NCBI RefSeq assembly: GCF_000612585.1 | Contig: NZ_JFCA01000010.1 | Span: 1-64,000 of the forward strand | DNA: 64,000 nucleotides | Origin: Pseudomonas sp. CHM02 | GTDB taxonomy: Bacteria; Pseudomonadota; Gammaproteobacteria; Pseudomonadales; Pseudomonadaceae | Reading direction: 5' to 3' | Part shown: piece by piece, positions 8,886 through 17,671 of the stretch | Position numbering within the stretch: position 1 is the first letter of the stretch | Layout: each line of letters opens with the position of its first letter | The notes under the pieces: generated by a model | What the model was told of the DNA's origin: nothing | The model's input: only the letters and a program-made list of their open reading frames with translations | Databases searched by the model: none | Made by a program: the position numbers and the translations under genes

Positions 8886-9443
8886 ATCGTTACCTAATTG
8901 AGTTGAGAGTAAATACGTTGCAGCGTTATGCCGGAATGCGCCCTCGGGTTGTTCCAAGTTGATTCGCGAGAGCGTTCAACTTCGGAATCGGCATGGCGGC
9001 ACTTATTGAGTGCAGTCATTCGCGGCAGGTAGTTGCAATCGACAATGCACAGCGTGTGCATCACCTGGCGAGTTCCGGTTCCGATCATGAGACCGGGCGG
9101 ACCTGCGCATAGATTGCATTATAGCGGCGCATTCGAATAACACTATCGGCATAAAGTTAAAAACCGTCAACTTTGTGTGAGGGTTTTGTTACACGGGTGC
9201 GTCGGTAATTGCACAAATTCTGGCGTCATAAATTCATTCCAACTTCAAACGTTATTAAAACCCACGCAGTGTTGTTCAGTCCGGCATGCGGTTCATGGTG
9301 GGGCGCCAGCAAATTGCGATAATCGAATGACTGTCCGATAATCGCACAATGTTGTCGGCCTTGCCTTGTGCATCCCGGCTGACGCGGCTTGTAATAGCGG
9401 CCAAACCTCCCCTGCGGTTGACAATAAGAGAAAGGATCACGAC
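8886..9443. other. Gene-free region upstream of pcaR
   Basis: About 560 bp, with an AT-richer stretch between 9120 and 9290 than the neighbouring genes. A 64-codon frame (8894-9088, minus) has no ribosome site or plausible composition. The only signals I can support are the two PcaR-type sites at 9314-9347. No tRNA or convincing small-RNA terminator was found. Confidence 0.5.
9314..9347 (+). promoter_or_regulatory. Paired PcaR-type operators upstream of pcaR
   Basis: GTCCGATAATCGCAC (9333-9347) matches 14 of 15 bases of the PcaR site described in P. putida (GTTCGATAATCGCAC). TTGCGATAATCGAAT (9314-9328) is a less exact, inverted-type copy. The location about 100 bp before the pcaR start fits autoregulation. 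Confidence 0.75.
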
Positions 9444-10286
9444 ATGAACGATCAATTGCGCAACTCTTTCGCGTCAGTGGCGCCGCCGATCGTTGCCTCT
9501 CCGGCCAAGCGTATCCAGGCCTTTACCGGTGATCCGGACTTCATGACCTCCCTGGCCCGTGGCCTGGCCGTGGTGCAGGCCTTCCAGGAACGCAAGCGCC
9601 ACCTCACCATCGCGCAGATCAGCCACCGCACGGAAATCCCCCGTGCCGCCGTGCGTCGTTGCCTGCACACCCTGATCAAGCTCGGCTACGCCACCACTGA
9701 CGGGCGCACCTATTCGCTATTGCCCAAAGTGCTGACCCTCGGCCATGCCTACCTGTCGTCCACCCCGCTGGCGGTGTCGGCCCAGCCCTATCTGGACCGC
9801 ATGAGCGAGCAACTCCACGAAGCCTGCAACATGGCCACCCTCGAAGGCGACGACATTCTCTACATCGCCCGTTCGGCCACCACCCAGCGCCTGATTTCCG
9901 TCGACCTGTCGGTGGGCGGGCGGCTTCCGGCCTATTGCACCTCCATGGGCCGCATTCTGCTCGCGGCGCTGGACGACGCCTCGCTGCAGGATTATCTCGA
10001 CCACGCCGACCTGCAAACCAAGACCAGCCGCACCCTTACCACGCCCGAAGCGCTGTTCGAATGCCTGCAACAAGTGCGTCAGCAGGGCTGGTGCATCGTC
10101 GATCAGGAGCTGGAGCAGGGCCTGCGTTCCATTGCCGTGCCCGTGTATGACGCCTCGGGCCAGGTGTTGGCCGCGCTGAATGTCAGCACGCACGCCGGCC
10201 GGGTCAGCCGTAGCGAGCTGGAACAGCGTTTTCTGCCGAGCATGCTCAGTGCCAGCCGCGAGTTGAGTGCGCAACTGTTTGCTTAA
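9444..10286 (+). CDS. pcaR: IclR-family activator of protocatechuate catabolism PcaR
   Basis: 280-residue IclR regulator that responds to beta-ketoadipate and activates pca genes. It has the winged HTH at about 35-95 (LTIAQISHRTEIPRAAVRRC) and the C-terminal IclR effector domain (about 110-275, with RSIAVPVYDASGQVLAALNVS). ATG 9444 with AAAGGA at 9431-9436 is preferred to an upstream in-frame start at 9366. It heads the pca block, transcribed in the same direction as pcaK. Confidence 0.95.
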   Translation: MNDQLRNSFASVAPPIVASPAKRIQAFTGDPDFMTSLARGLAVVQAFQERKRHLTIAQISHRTEIPRAAVRRCLHTLIKLGYATTDGRTYSLLPKVLTLGHAYLSSTPLAVSAQPYLDRMSEQLHEACNMATLEGDDILYIARSATTQRLISVDLSVGGRLPAYCTSMGRILLAALDDASLQDYLDHADLQTKTSRTLTTPEALFECLQQVRQQGWCIVDQELEQGLRSIAVPVYDASGQVLAALNVSTHAGRVSRSELEQRFLPSMLSASRELSAQLFA

Positions 10287-10431
10287 GCTGTTCGGTGACC
10301 GCACAGATCCCGGTTTGGTCAATTGACGGTATTTCCCCTGGCTCATTAATGTGCGGCAGCGCTGTTAGCGCGCCCCAATAACAACGATGACCCCAGGTCG
10401 TCAGCCCGCCATCGGTGTGGAAATAAAAACA

Positions 10432-11772
10432 ATGAATCAGCCATCTGTCGGTACTCCGTTGGACGTCCAGTCCTTCATCAACACCCAGCCACTGTCGCGT
10501 TATCAGTGGCGTGTGGTGATCCTGTGTTTCCTGATTGTCTTCCTGGATGGCCTCGACACTGCCGCCATGGGGTTCATCGCGCCTGCGTTGTCCCAGGATT
10601 GGGGCATCGACCGCGCCAGCCTTGGCCCGGTGATGAGTGCTGCGTTGATCGGCATGGTGTTTGGCGCGCTGGGCTCCGGCCCGCTGGCGGATCGCTTCGG
10701 GCGCAAAGTGGTGCTGGTGGGCGCGGTGCTGGTGTTTGGCGCATTCAGCCTGGCGTCGGCCTACAGCAGCAACGTCGATCAGTTGCTGGTGCTGCGCTTC
10801 CTCACCGGACTGGGTTTGGGCGCCGGCATGCCGAATGCCACCACGCTGTTGTCCGAGTACACCCCCGAACGCCACAAGTCGCTGCTGGTGACCAGCATGT
10901 TCTGCGGCTTCAACCTCGGCATGGCGGGTGGCGGGTTTATCTCGGCCAAGCTGATCCCGGCATTCGGTTGGCACAGTCTGCTGCTGATCGGTGGCATCCT
11001 GCCGTTGATCCTGGCGTTGGTGCTACTGGTGTGGCTGCCGGAATCGGCGCGCTACCTGGTGGTGCGCAATCGGGGGACCGACAAAGTGCGCAAGACCTTG
11101 TCACCCATCGAGCCTTCTATCGTGGCCCAGGCCAGCAGCTTCAGCGTGCCCGAGCAGAAAACCGTCAAGGCCCGCAACGTGTTCGCGGTGATCTTTTCCG
11201 GCACCTACAGCGCCGGCACGTTGTTGCTGTGGCTGACTTATTTCATGGGCCTGGTGATTGTGTACCTGCTCACCAGTTGGCTGCCGACCCTGATGCGCGA
11301 CAGCGGCGCGAGCATGGAACAGGCGGCGTTTATCGGTGCGCTGTTCCAGTTTGGTGGTGTGTTGAGCGCAGTGGCGGTGGGGTGGGCAATGGACCGCTTC
11401 AACCCCCACAAAGTCATCGGTACTTTCTACCTGTTGGCCGGGGTATTTGCCTACGCAGTCGGGCAGAGCCTGGGCAACATCACCCTGTTGGCGACCCTGG
11501 TACTGATCGCCGGGATGTGCGTCAACGGTGCGCAATCGGCGATGCCGTCCCTGGCCGCACGCTTCTACCCGACCCAGGGCCGCGCCACCGGTGTGTCGTG
11601 GATGCTGGGTATCGGTCGCTTCGGCGCGATCCTGGGTGCATGGATGGGCGCGACCTTGCTCGGCCTGGGCTGGAACTTCGAGCAGGTGCTCACCGCGCTG
11701 GTGATCCCCGCCGCGTTGGCCACGGCCGCTGTCGTTATCAAAGGAATGGTCAGCCACGCCGATGCTACCTGA
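10432..11772 (+). CDS. pcaK: 4-hydroxybenzoate/protocatechuate MFS transporter PcaK
   Basis: 446-residue aromatic acid:H+ symporter (AAHS family) of the inner membrane that imports 4-hydroxybenzoate and protocatechuate and takes part in chemotaxis in P. putida. It carries the GLDTAAMGFIAPAL motif in TM1, with the essential Asp, the loop 2-3 motif LADRFGRK, and 12 predicted helices. The N-terminus MNQPSVGTPLDVQSFINTQPLSRYQW matches PcaK, so ATG 10432 is used although its ribosome site is weak. It lies downstream of pcaR. Confidence 0.95.
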   Translation: MNQPSVGTPLDVQSFINTQPLSRYQWRVVILCFLIVFLDGLDTAAMGFIAPALSQDWGIDRASLGPVMSAALIGMVFGALGSGPLADRFGRKVVLVGAVLVFGAFSLASAYSSNVDQLLVLRFLTGLGLGAGMPNATTLLSEYTPERHKSLLVTSMFCGFNLGMAGGGFISAKLIPAFGWHSLLLIGGILPLILALVLLVWLPESARYLVVRNRGTDKVRKTLSPIEPSIVAQASSFSVPEQKTVKARNVFAVIFSGTYSAGTLLLWLTYFMGLVIVYLLTSWLPTLMRDSGASMEQAAFIGALFQFGGVLSAVAVGWAMDRFNPHKVIGTFYLLAGVFAYAVGQSLGNITLLATLVLIAGMCVNGAQSAMPSLAARFYPTQGRATGVSWMLGIGRFGAILGAWMGATLLGLGWNFEQVLTALVIPAALATAAVVIKGMVSHADAT

Positions 11773-11788
11773 TCATGGCCGCTTTTCC

Positions 11789-11875
11789 TGTGGGCGCTGG
11801 CTTGCCTGCGATGCAGGCGACTCGGTATGCAAGTGACACTGCGGCGATGCCATCGCAGGCAAGCCTGCTCCCACA
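11789..11875. repeat. Paired REP-type inverted repeat (REPIN-like)
   Basis: Left arm TGTGGGCGCTGGCTTGCCTG and right arm CAGGCAAGCCTGCTCCCACA face each other around a short variable core, between pcaK and pcaI. Confidence 0.8.
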
Positions 11876-11915
11876 TTGACCGCGTTCCTCCAGATTATTA
11901 GTCAGGCAACAATCT

Positions 11916-11950
11916 GTTCGATAATCGAACGCTGAGTCGATTATCGGATT
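11916..11950 (+). promoter_or_regulatory. PcaR operator upstream of pcaI
   Basis: GTTCGATAATCGAAC (11916-11930) matches 14 of 15 bases of the PcaR site and is followed at a 6-bp spacing by an inverted-type copy (GTCGATTATCGGATT, 11936-11950). It lies about 90-120 bp before the pcaI ATG, as expected for PcaR activation of pcaIJ. Confidence 0.8.
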
Positions 11951-12037
11951 GTTTGGCCCATTACCCCGGCTTAATCTTCAAAGCACTTCGGCGCCACCTC
12001 AGCGCCTTTTTCGATCCACACCGGGAGCCCGAACCCC

Positions 12038-12895
12038 ATGGCTGAAATCCTCGCGCTGCGTGACGCGGTGAAGCAATTTGTGAACGACGGCGATACCGTC
12101 GCCCTCGAAGGCTTCACCCATCTGATCCCTACGGCAGCAGGTCATGAAATCATTCGTCAGGGTAAGAAAGACCTGACGCTGGTGCGTATGACGCCTGACC
12201 TGATCTACGACCAGTTGATCGGTGCCGGCTGCGCCCGCAAGCTGATTTTCTCCTGGGGCGGCAACCCGGGCGTGGGCTCCCTGCATCGCCTGCGCGACGC
12301 GGTCGAGAAGCAATGGCCGCAACCGCTGGAAATTGAAGAACACAGTCACGCCGACCTGGCCAATGCCTACGTCGCCGGTGCATCGGGCCTGCCGTTCGCG
12401 GTGTTGCGGGCCTACGCCGGTTCCGACCTGCCCAAGGTCAATCCGCTGATCAAGACCGTCACCTGTCCGTTCACCGGCGAAGTGCTGGCAGCGGTGCCGT
12501 CGGTACGTCCGGATGTCACCGTGATCCACGCGCAAAAGGCCGACCGCAAGGGCAACGTGTTGCTATGGGGCATTCTCGGCGTGCAGAAGGAAGCGGCCCT
12601 GGCGGCCAAGCGCTGCATCGTCACCGTCGAAGAAATCGTCGACGACCTCAATGCCCCCATGAACAGCTGCGTGCTGCCGACCTGGGCCCTGACGGCGGTG
12701 TGCCATGTCCCTGGTGGCGCGCACCCGTCCTACGCCCATGGTTACAACGAGCGCGACAATCGCTTCTACCAGGCGTGGGACCCGATCGCCCGTGACCGTG
12801 GGACCTTTACCGCTTGGATCAACGAATACATCCACGGCACGGCCGATTTCAATGAATTCCAGGCCAAGCTGGCCACCGCGCAGGAGGCCCAGTAA
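12038..12895 (+). CDS. pcaI: 3-oxoadipate CoA-transferase subunit A
   Basis: 285-residue alpha subunit of the succinyl-CoA:3-oxoadipate CoA-transferase, which charges beta-ketoadipate with CoA. The family I CoA-transferase fold is shown by the glycine-rich start region (FVNDGDTVALEGF) and SWGGNPGVGS. GGAG near 12023 precedes the ATG. The stop overlaps the pcaJ start by one base (TAATG), so the two subunits are translationally coupled. The paired PcaR operators lie upstream. Confidence 0.95.
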   Translation: MAEILALRDAVKQFVNDGDTVALEGFTHLIPTAAGHEIIRQGKKDLTLVRMTPDLIYDQLIGAGCARKLIFSWGGNPGVGSLHRLRDAVEKQWPQPLEIEEHSHADLANAYVAGASGLPFAVLRAYAGSDLPKVNPLIKTVTCPFTGEVLAAVPSVRPDVTVIHAQKADRKGNVLLWGILGVQKEAALAAKRCIVTVEEIVDDLNAPMNSCVLPTWALTAVCHVPGGAHPSYAHGYNERDNRFYQAWDPIARDRGTFTAWINEYIHGTADFNEFQAKLATAQEAQ

Positions 12896-13674
12896 TGGCT
12901 TACTCGACCAATGAAATGATGACCGTCGCCGCTGCGCGCCGTCTCAAGAACGGCTCCGTCTGCTTCGTCGGCATCGGTCTGCCGTCCAAGGCGGCCAACC
13001 TGGCGCGCCTGACCTCGTCGCCGGACGTGGTGCTGATCTACGAGTCCGGCCCGATCGGCGCCAAGCCCTCCGTATTGCCCCTGTCCATCGGTGATGGCGA
13101 GTTGGCTGAAACTGCGGATACCGTGGTGCCCACCGGTGAGATCTTTCGCTACTGGCTGCAGGGCGGACGCATTGACGTGGGCTTTCTCGGCGCCGCCCAG
13201 GTGGACCGCTTCGGCAACATCAACACCACCGTGGTCGGTGACTACCACCAGCCCAAAGTACGCCTGCCGGGTGCCGGCGGCGCACCGGAGATCGCCGGTT
13301 CGGCCAAGAGCGTGCTGATCATCCTCAAGCAATCGGCGCGGTCGTTTGTCGACAAACTGGACTTCATCACCTCGGTCGGCCACGGCGAAGGCGGCGACTC
13401 GCGTAAACGCCTGGGCCTGCCGGGCGCAGGGCCTGTAGGGATCATTACCGACCTGTGCATCATGGAGCCGGAAGCGGGCACCCATGAATTCGTGGTCACC
13501 GCGCTGCACCCTGGCGTGACCCGTGAGCAAGTGGTGGCTGCCACCGGTTGGGCGATTCGTTTTGCCGACCAGGTCGACACCACCGCCGAACCGACTGAAG
13601 TAGAGCTGACCGCCCTGCGTGACCTTGAAGCACGCACCGCGGCCGCCCACGGCCAAGCGCCGGGAGAAGCCTGA
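12895..13674 (+). CDS. pcaJ: 3-oxoadipate CoA-transferase subunit B
   Basis: 259-residue beta subunit of the same CoA-transferase. Glu50 in IYESGPIGAKP is the expected residue that forms the glutamyl-CoA thioester. It is coupled to pcaI at the start and to pcaF at the end (TGATG at 13672-13676), so the three enzymes of the final two steps form one tight unit. Confidence 0.95.
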   Translation: MAYSTNEMMTVAAARRLKNGSVCFVGIGLPSKAANLARLTSSPDVVLIYESGPIGAKPSVLPLSIGDGELAETADTVVPTGEIFRYWLQGGRIDVGFLGAAQVDRFGNINTTVVGDYHQPKVRLPGAGGAPEIAGSAKSVLIILKQSARSFVDKLDFITSVGHGEGGDSRKRLGLPGAGPVGIITDLCIMEPEAGTHEFVVTALHPGVTREQVVAATGWAIRFADQVDTTAEPTEVELTALRDLEARTAAAHGQAPGEA

Positions 13675-14876
13675 TGCGCGACGTATTTATCTGTGATGCC
13701 ATTCGTACCCCCATCGGCCGTTTCGGCGGTGGCCTGTCTACCGTGCGTGCCGATGATTTGGCGGCGCTGCCGATCAAGGCCCTGATCGAACGCAACCCGT
13801 CGGTGGACTGGAATGCCGTCGATGAAGTGTTCCTCGGCTGCGCCAACCAGGCCGGTGAAGACAACCGCAACGTGGCGCGCATGGCGTTGTTGCTGGCGGG
13901 GTTGCCGGAGAGCATTCCGGGCGTGACCCTCAACCGCTTGTGCGCCTCGGGGATGGATGCGATCGGCACCGCCTTCCGCGCCATCGCCAGCGGCGAAATG
14001 GAACTGGCGATTGCCGGTGGCGTCGAGTCGATGTCCCGCGCGCCGTTCGTGATGGGCAAGGCCGACGCTGCGTTCTCGCGCAACATGAAGCTGGAAGACA
14101 CCACCATCGGCTGGCGTTTTATCAACCCGTTGATGAAGGCGCAGTACGGCGTAGATGCGATGCCGCAGACCGCCGACAACGTTGCCGACGATTACAACGT
14201 GTCCCGCGCCGACCAGGACGCCTTCGCCCTGCGCAGCCAGCAACGCACTGCTGCGGCTCAGGCCGCCGGCTTTTTCGCCGAAGAAATCGTGCCGGTACGG
14301 GTTGCGCATAAAAAAGGCGAAACCGTCGTCGAGCACGATGAACACCCACGGGCCGATACCACTCTGGAAGCCCTGACCAAGCTCAAGCCGGTCAACGGCC
14401 CCGACAAGACCGTCACCGCCGGCAACGCCTCGGGTGTGAATGATGGTGCAGCGGCGCTGATCCTGGCCTCCGCCGAAGCGGTCAAGCAACACGGCCTGAC
14501 CGCCCGTGCCCGCGTATTGGGCATGGCCAGCGCTGGTGTCGCGCCGCGTGTGATGGGCATCGGCCCGGTGCCGGCCGTGCGCAAACTGGTGGAGCGCCTT
14601 GGCCTGGCAGTCACTGACTTTGACGTCATCGAACTCAACGAAGCCTTTGCCAGCCAAGGCCTGGCGGTGCTGCGCGAACTGGGCATCGCCGACGACGCGC
14701 CGCAGGTCAACCCGAACGGCGGCGCCATCGCCCTCGGCCACCCGCTGGGCATGAGCGGTGCGCGGCTGGTGCTGACAGCCCTGCATCAACTCGAGAAAAC
14801 CGGTGGCAGCAAGGGCCTGGCGACCATGTGCGTGGGCGTCGGCCAAGGCTTGGCCCTGGCGATTGAACGCATCTAA
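13674..14876 (+). CDS. pcaF: Beta-ketoadipyl-CoA thiolase
   Basis: 400-residue thiolase that cleaves 3-oxoadipyl-CoA to succinyl-CoA and acetyl-CoA. The nucleophile Cys90 lies in [11 protein letters not shown], the His of [10 protein letters not shown] is near 356, and Cys386 lies in MCVGVGQG, so the full catalytic set is present. The N-terminus [19 protein letters not shown] is typical. It overlaps pcaJ by one base and is followed after 17 bp by pcaH. Confidence 0.96.
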   Translation: MRDVFICDAIRTPIGRFGGGLSTVRADDLAALPIKALIERNPSVDWNAVDEVFLGCANQAGEDNRNVARMALLLAGLPESIPGVTLNRLCASGMDAIGTAFRAIASGEMELAIAGGVESMSRAPFVMGKADAAFSRNMKLEDTTIGWRFINPLMKAQYGVDAMPQTADNVADDYNVSRADQDAFALRSQQRTAAAQAAGFFAEEIVPVRVAHKKGETVVEHDEHPRADTTLEALTKLKPVNGPDKTVTAGNASGVNDGAAALILASAEAVKQHGLTARARVLGMASAGVAPRVMGIGPVPAVRKLVERLGLAVTDFDVIELNEAFASQGLAVLRELGIADDAPQVNPNGGAIALGHPLGMSGARLVLTALHQLEKTGGSKGLATMCVGVGQGLALAIERI

Positions 14877-14893
14877 TAAGAGAGGATTGCTCC

Positions 14894-15598
14894 ATGAGTG
14901 ACAAGCCCGGATACCGGCGCCCGCAAGCGGGCACTCAACCTGATTACCTGCACCCGGCCTACCAGTCGACGAACCTGCGTTCGCCGTCCAAGCCCTTGGT
15001 GTTCCTGCCCCATTCCTTGTCGGAAATCACCGGCCCGACCATCGGCGCCGAGCGGGTCAATGAGAAGGACAACGACCTCACCGCCCAGCATGAAGGCGAG
15101 CCCCAGGGCGAACGCATCATCATTCACGGCCGCGTGCTGGACGAAAACGGCCTGCCGGTGCCGGGCATTCTCGTGGAGATCTGGCAGGCCAACGCCGCCG
15201 GTCGCTACAACCACAAGCGCGACGTGCACGACGCGCCGCTGGACCCGAACTTCACCGGTACCGGCCGCACCGTCACCGACGCCGATGGCTGGTACCAGTT
15301 CCAGACCATCAAGCCCGGTGCCTACCCGTGGGGCAACCACCACAACGCCTGGCGCCCGGCGCATATCCACTTTTCGCTGTTCGGCCCCAGTGTGCTGACC
15401 CGCCTGGTCACGCAGATGTATTTCCCCGGCGACCCGTTGCTGGAATACGACCCGATCTACAACTGCGTACCCGACACCCGCGCCAAGGAACGTTTGATCG
15501 CCCGTTTCGACCTGGAAAAAACCATTCCTTCCTATGCCCTCGGCTACCGCTGGGACATCGTCCTGCGCGGCCGCGACGCCACGCCGATGGAGAAATGA
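14894..15598 (+). CDS. pcaH: Protocatechuate 3,4-dioxygenase beta subunit
   Basis: 234-residue iron-carrying subunit of the intradiol dioxygenase that opens protocatechuate to beta-carboxy-cis,cis-muconate. All four Fe(III) ligands can be placed: Tyr105 (NAAGRYNH), Tyr144 (GAYPWG), His157 and His159 (PAHIHF). They match P. putida numbering with a constant offset of three. AGAGAGGA lies before the ATG. The gene is directly downstream of pcaF, whereas in P. putida pcaHG is, as I recall, a separate unit. Confidence 0.96.
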   Translation: MSDKPGYRRPQAGTQPDYLHPAYQSTNLRSPSKPLVFLPHSLSEITGPTIGAERVNEKDNDLTAQHEGEPQGERIIIHGRVLDENGLPVPGILVEIWQANAAGRYNHKRDVHDAPLDPNFTGTGRTVTDADGWYQFQTIKPGAYPWGNHHNAWRPAHIHFSLFGPSVLTRLVTQMYFPGDPLLEYDPIYNCVPDTRAKERLIARFDLEKTIPSYALGYRWDIVLRGRDATPMEK

Positions 15599-15599
15599 G

Positions 15600-16166
15600 A
15601 TGACACTCAACGCGACCACGTCCCACACCGTCGGGCCGTATTACCACATCGGCCTGACCTGGCTGAACCGCGAAGACCTGACCGTGGCCGCCACCCTTGG
15701 TGAGCGTGTGGCGATCAGCGGGCAAGTGGTGGATGGCAATGGCGATGTCGTCAACGACGCCATGCTTGAAGTCTGGCAGGCCAACGCCGCGGGCAAGTAC
15801 GACCATCCGGAAGATGAGCAGGACAAAGCCGTCGACCCGAACTTCGAAGGTTTCGGCCGGGTGCCGGTGGATGCCGAAGGGCGGTTTCGCTTTACCACCA
15901 TCAAGCCAGGTGCGGTGCCTGGCCTGAAAGGCACGACCCAGGCGCCACACCTGGTGGTGCTGGTGTTTGCCAGGGGCTTGGTGAAGCACTTGCTGACGCG
16001 GATTTACTTTGACGGTGAGGCGCTGAATGGGGATGACCCGTTGTTGGCGTGTGTGCCGGCAGATCGGCGCGAAACCTTGATTGCCAAGCAGGATGCAGAG
16101 GGTGTGCATCAGTGGGATGTGATTTTGCAGGGCACAGACCGGGAAACAGTGTTCTTTGATTATTGA
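15600..16166 (+). CDS. pcaG: Protocatechuate 3,4-dioxygenase alpha subunit
   Basis: 188-residue alpha subunit, structurally like PcaH but without the iron ligands; it completes the active site from the partner side. The N-terminus MTLNATTSHTVGPYYHIGLTW and the shared EVWQANAAGKYDHP segment identify it. ATG 15600 begins two bases after the pcaH stop, so translation is coupled. A REP-type repeat follows and probably marks the end of this transcript. Confidence 0.95.
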   Translation: MTLNATTSHTVGPYYHIGLTWLNREDLTVAATLGERVAISGQVVDGNGDVVNDAMLEVWQANAAGKYDHPEDEQDKAVDPNFEGFGRVPVDAEGRFRFTTIKPGAVPGLKGTTQAPHLVVLVFARGLVKHLLTRIYFDGEALNGDDPLLACVPADRRETLIAKQDAEGVHQWDVILQGTDRETVFFDY

Positions 16167-16181
16167 GTTGGCTTGAGAGCA

Positions 16182-16263
16182 TTCGCGAGCAAGCCCGCTC
16201 CCACATTCGATCGAGTTCCAACTCTGGAATGCGGTCAACTGTGGGAGCGGGCTTGCCCGCGAA
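16182..16263. repeat. Paired REP-type inverted repeat
   Basis: TTCGCGAGCAAGCCCGCTCC (from 16182) with CACA to 16205, and TGTGGGAGCGGGCTTGCCCG (from 16240) with CGAA to 16263, are inverted arms between pcaG and pcaT. Confidence 0.8.
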
Positions 16264-16312
16264 GAGGCCCTCACAGGCACGACATACCTAAAAGTCTTGT
16301 TGCGGAACGAGC

Positions 16313-16340
16313 TTGTTGCAAAGTATGTCTAGGCTATAAC
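16313..16340 (+). promoter_or_regulatory. Candidate sigma-70 promoter of pcaT
   Basis: TTGTTG (16313-16318) and TATAAC (16335-16340) are spaced by 16 bp, about 20 bp before the pcaT ATG. No PcaR-type site was found here. Confidence 0.4.
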
Positions 16341-16362
16341 CGTTCCCACTGAGTGAAAAAAC

Positions 16363-17661
16363 ATGACAACAACTACGACAAGTCACTACACCGGAGAAGA
16401 ACGCAGCAAACGGATTTTTGCGATCGTCGGGGCATCTTCCGGCAACCTCGTCGAATGGTTCGACTTCTACGTCTATGCCTTCTGCGCCATTTACTTTGCA
16501 CCGGCGTTTTTTCCGTCGGATGACCCCACGGTCCAACTGCTCAACACCGCCGGCGTGTTCGCTGCCGGCTTCCTGATGCGTCCCATTGGCGGCTGGCTGT
16601 TTGGCCGGGTAGCCGACAAGCACGGGCGCAAGAACTCGATGATGATCTCGGTGCTGATGATGTGCGCCGGCTCCCTGGTCATTGCCTTCCTCCCGACCTA
16701 CAAGGACATCGGCGCCTGGGCTCCGGCGTTGCTGCTGGTCGCGCGGTTGTTCCAGGGCTTGTCGGTGGGTGGCGAATACGGCACCACGGCGACCTACATG
16801 AGTGAAGTCGCGCTCAAGGGCCAGCGCGGCTTCTTCGCGTCGTTCCAGTACGTGACGCTGATCGGCGGGCAACTGCTGGCGGTGCTGGTGGTGGTGATCC
16901 TGCAACAGTTTCTCAGCGAAGACGAACTGCGCGCCTGGGGCTGGCGGATTCCGTTCGTGATCGGCGCCATTGCGGCGGTGATCTCCCTGCTGCTGCGTCG
17001 CACCCTCAAGGAAACCACCAGCAAGGAAACCCGCGAGGACAAGGACGCCGGCAGCATCGCTGCGCTGTTCCGTGACCACAAGGCCGCGTTCATCACCGTA
17101 CTCGGCTACACCGCCGGCGGTTCGCTGATTTTCTACACCTTTACCACCTACATGCAGAAGTACCTGGTGAACACCGCCGGGATGCACGCCAAGACCGCCA
17201 GCTACATCATGACCGGCGCGCTGTTCCTCTACATGTGCATGCAGCCGCTGTTCGGCATGCTCGCCGACAAGATCGGCCGTCGTAACTCGATGCTGTGGTT
17301 CGGCGCGCTGGGCACCCTGTGCACGGTGCCGATCCTGCTGAGCCTGAAAACCGTCAGCAGTCCGTTCCTGGCCTTTGTGCTGATCACCCTGGCGCTGGCC
17401 ATCGTGAGTTTCTACACCTCGATCAGCGGTCTGGTGAAAGCCGAAATGTTCCCACCACAAGTGCGCGCCTTGGGCGTGGGGCTGGCGTATGCGGTGGCCA
17501 ATGCGATCTTCGGTGGTTCGGCGGAATACGTGGCCCTGGGGCTGAAATCCATGGGCATGGAAAACACCTTCTATTGGTACGTCACCGCCATGATGGCGGT
17601 GGCCTTCCTGTTCAGCTTGCGCCTGCCGAAACAGGCGGCGTACTTGCACCACGATTTGTAA
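16363..17661 (+). CDS. pcaT: MFS dicarboxylate (beta-ketoadipate-type) transporter PcaT
   Basis: 432-residue MFS permease of the metabolite:H+ symporter group (KgtP-like). Evidence is the [13 protein letters not shown] motif in TM1, [18 protein letters not shown] after TM2, [14 protein letters not shown] in TM4 and 12 predicted helices. Its place directly before pcaB matches pcaT of P. putida, which takes up beta-ketoadipate and related dicarboxylates. pcaB starts 11 bp after the stop, so the transporter and pcaBDC should share a message. Confidence 0.92.
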   Translation: MTTTTTSHYTGEERSKRIFAIVGASSGNLVEWFDFYVYAFCAIYFAPAFFPSDDPTVQLLNTAGVFAAGFLMRPIGGWLFGRVADKHGRKNSMMISVLMMCAGSLVIAFLPTYKDIGAWAPALLLVARLFQGLSVGGEYGTTATYMSEVALKGQRGFFASFQYVTLIGGQLLAVLVVVILQQFLSEDELRAWGWRIPFVIGAIAAVISLLLRRTLKETTSKETREDKDAGSIAALFRDHKAAFITVLGYTAGGSLIFYTFTTYMQKYLVNTAGMHAKTASYIMTGALFLYMCMQPLFGMLADKIGRRNSMLWFGALGTLCTVPILLSLKTVSSPFLAFVLITLALAIVSFYTSISGLVKAEMFPPQVRALGVGLAYAVANAIFGGSAEYVALGLKSMGMENTFYWYVTAMMAVAFLFSLRLPKQAAYLHHDL

Positions 17662-17671
17662 GGGACGCGTT

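Noticed and set aside
8894..9088. 64-codon minus-strand frame in the pcaR upstream gap
   Set aside because: No ribosome site, composition unlike protein, overlaps the start region of the 66-aa gene.
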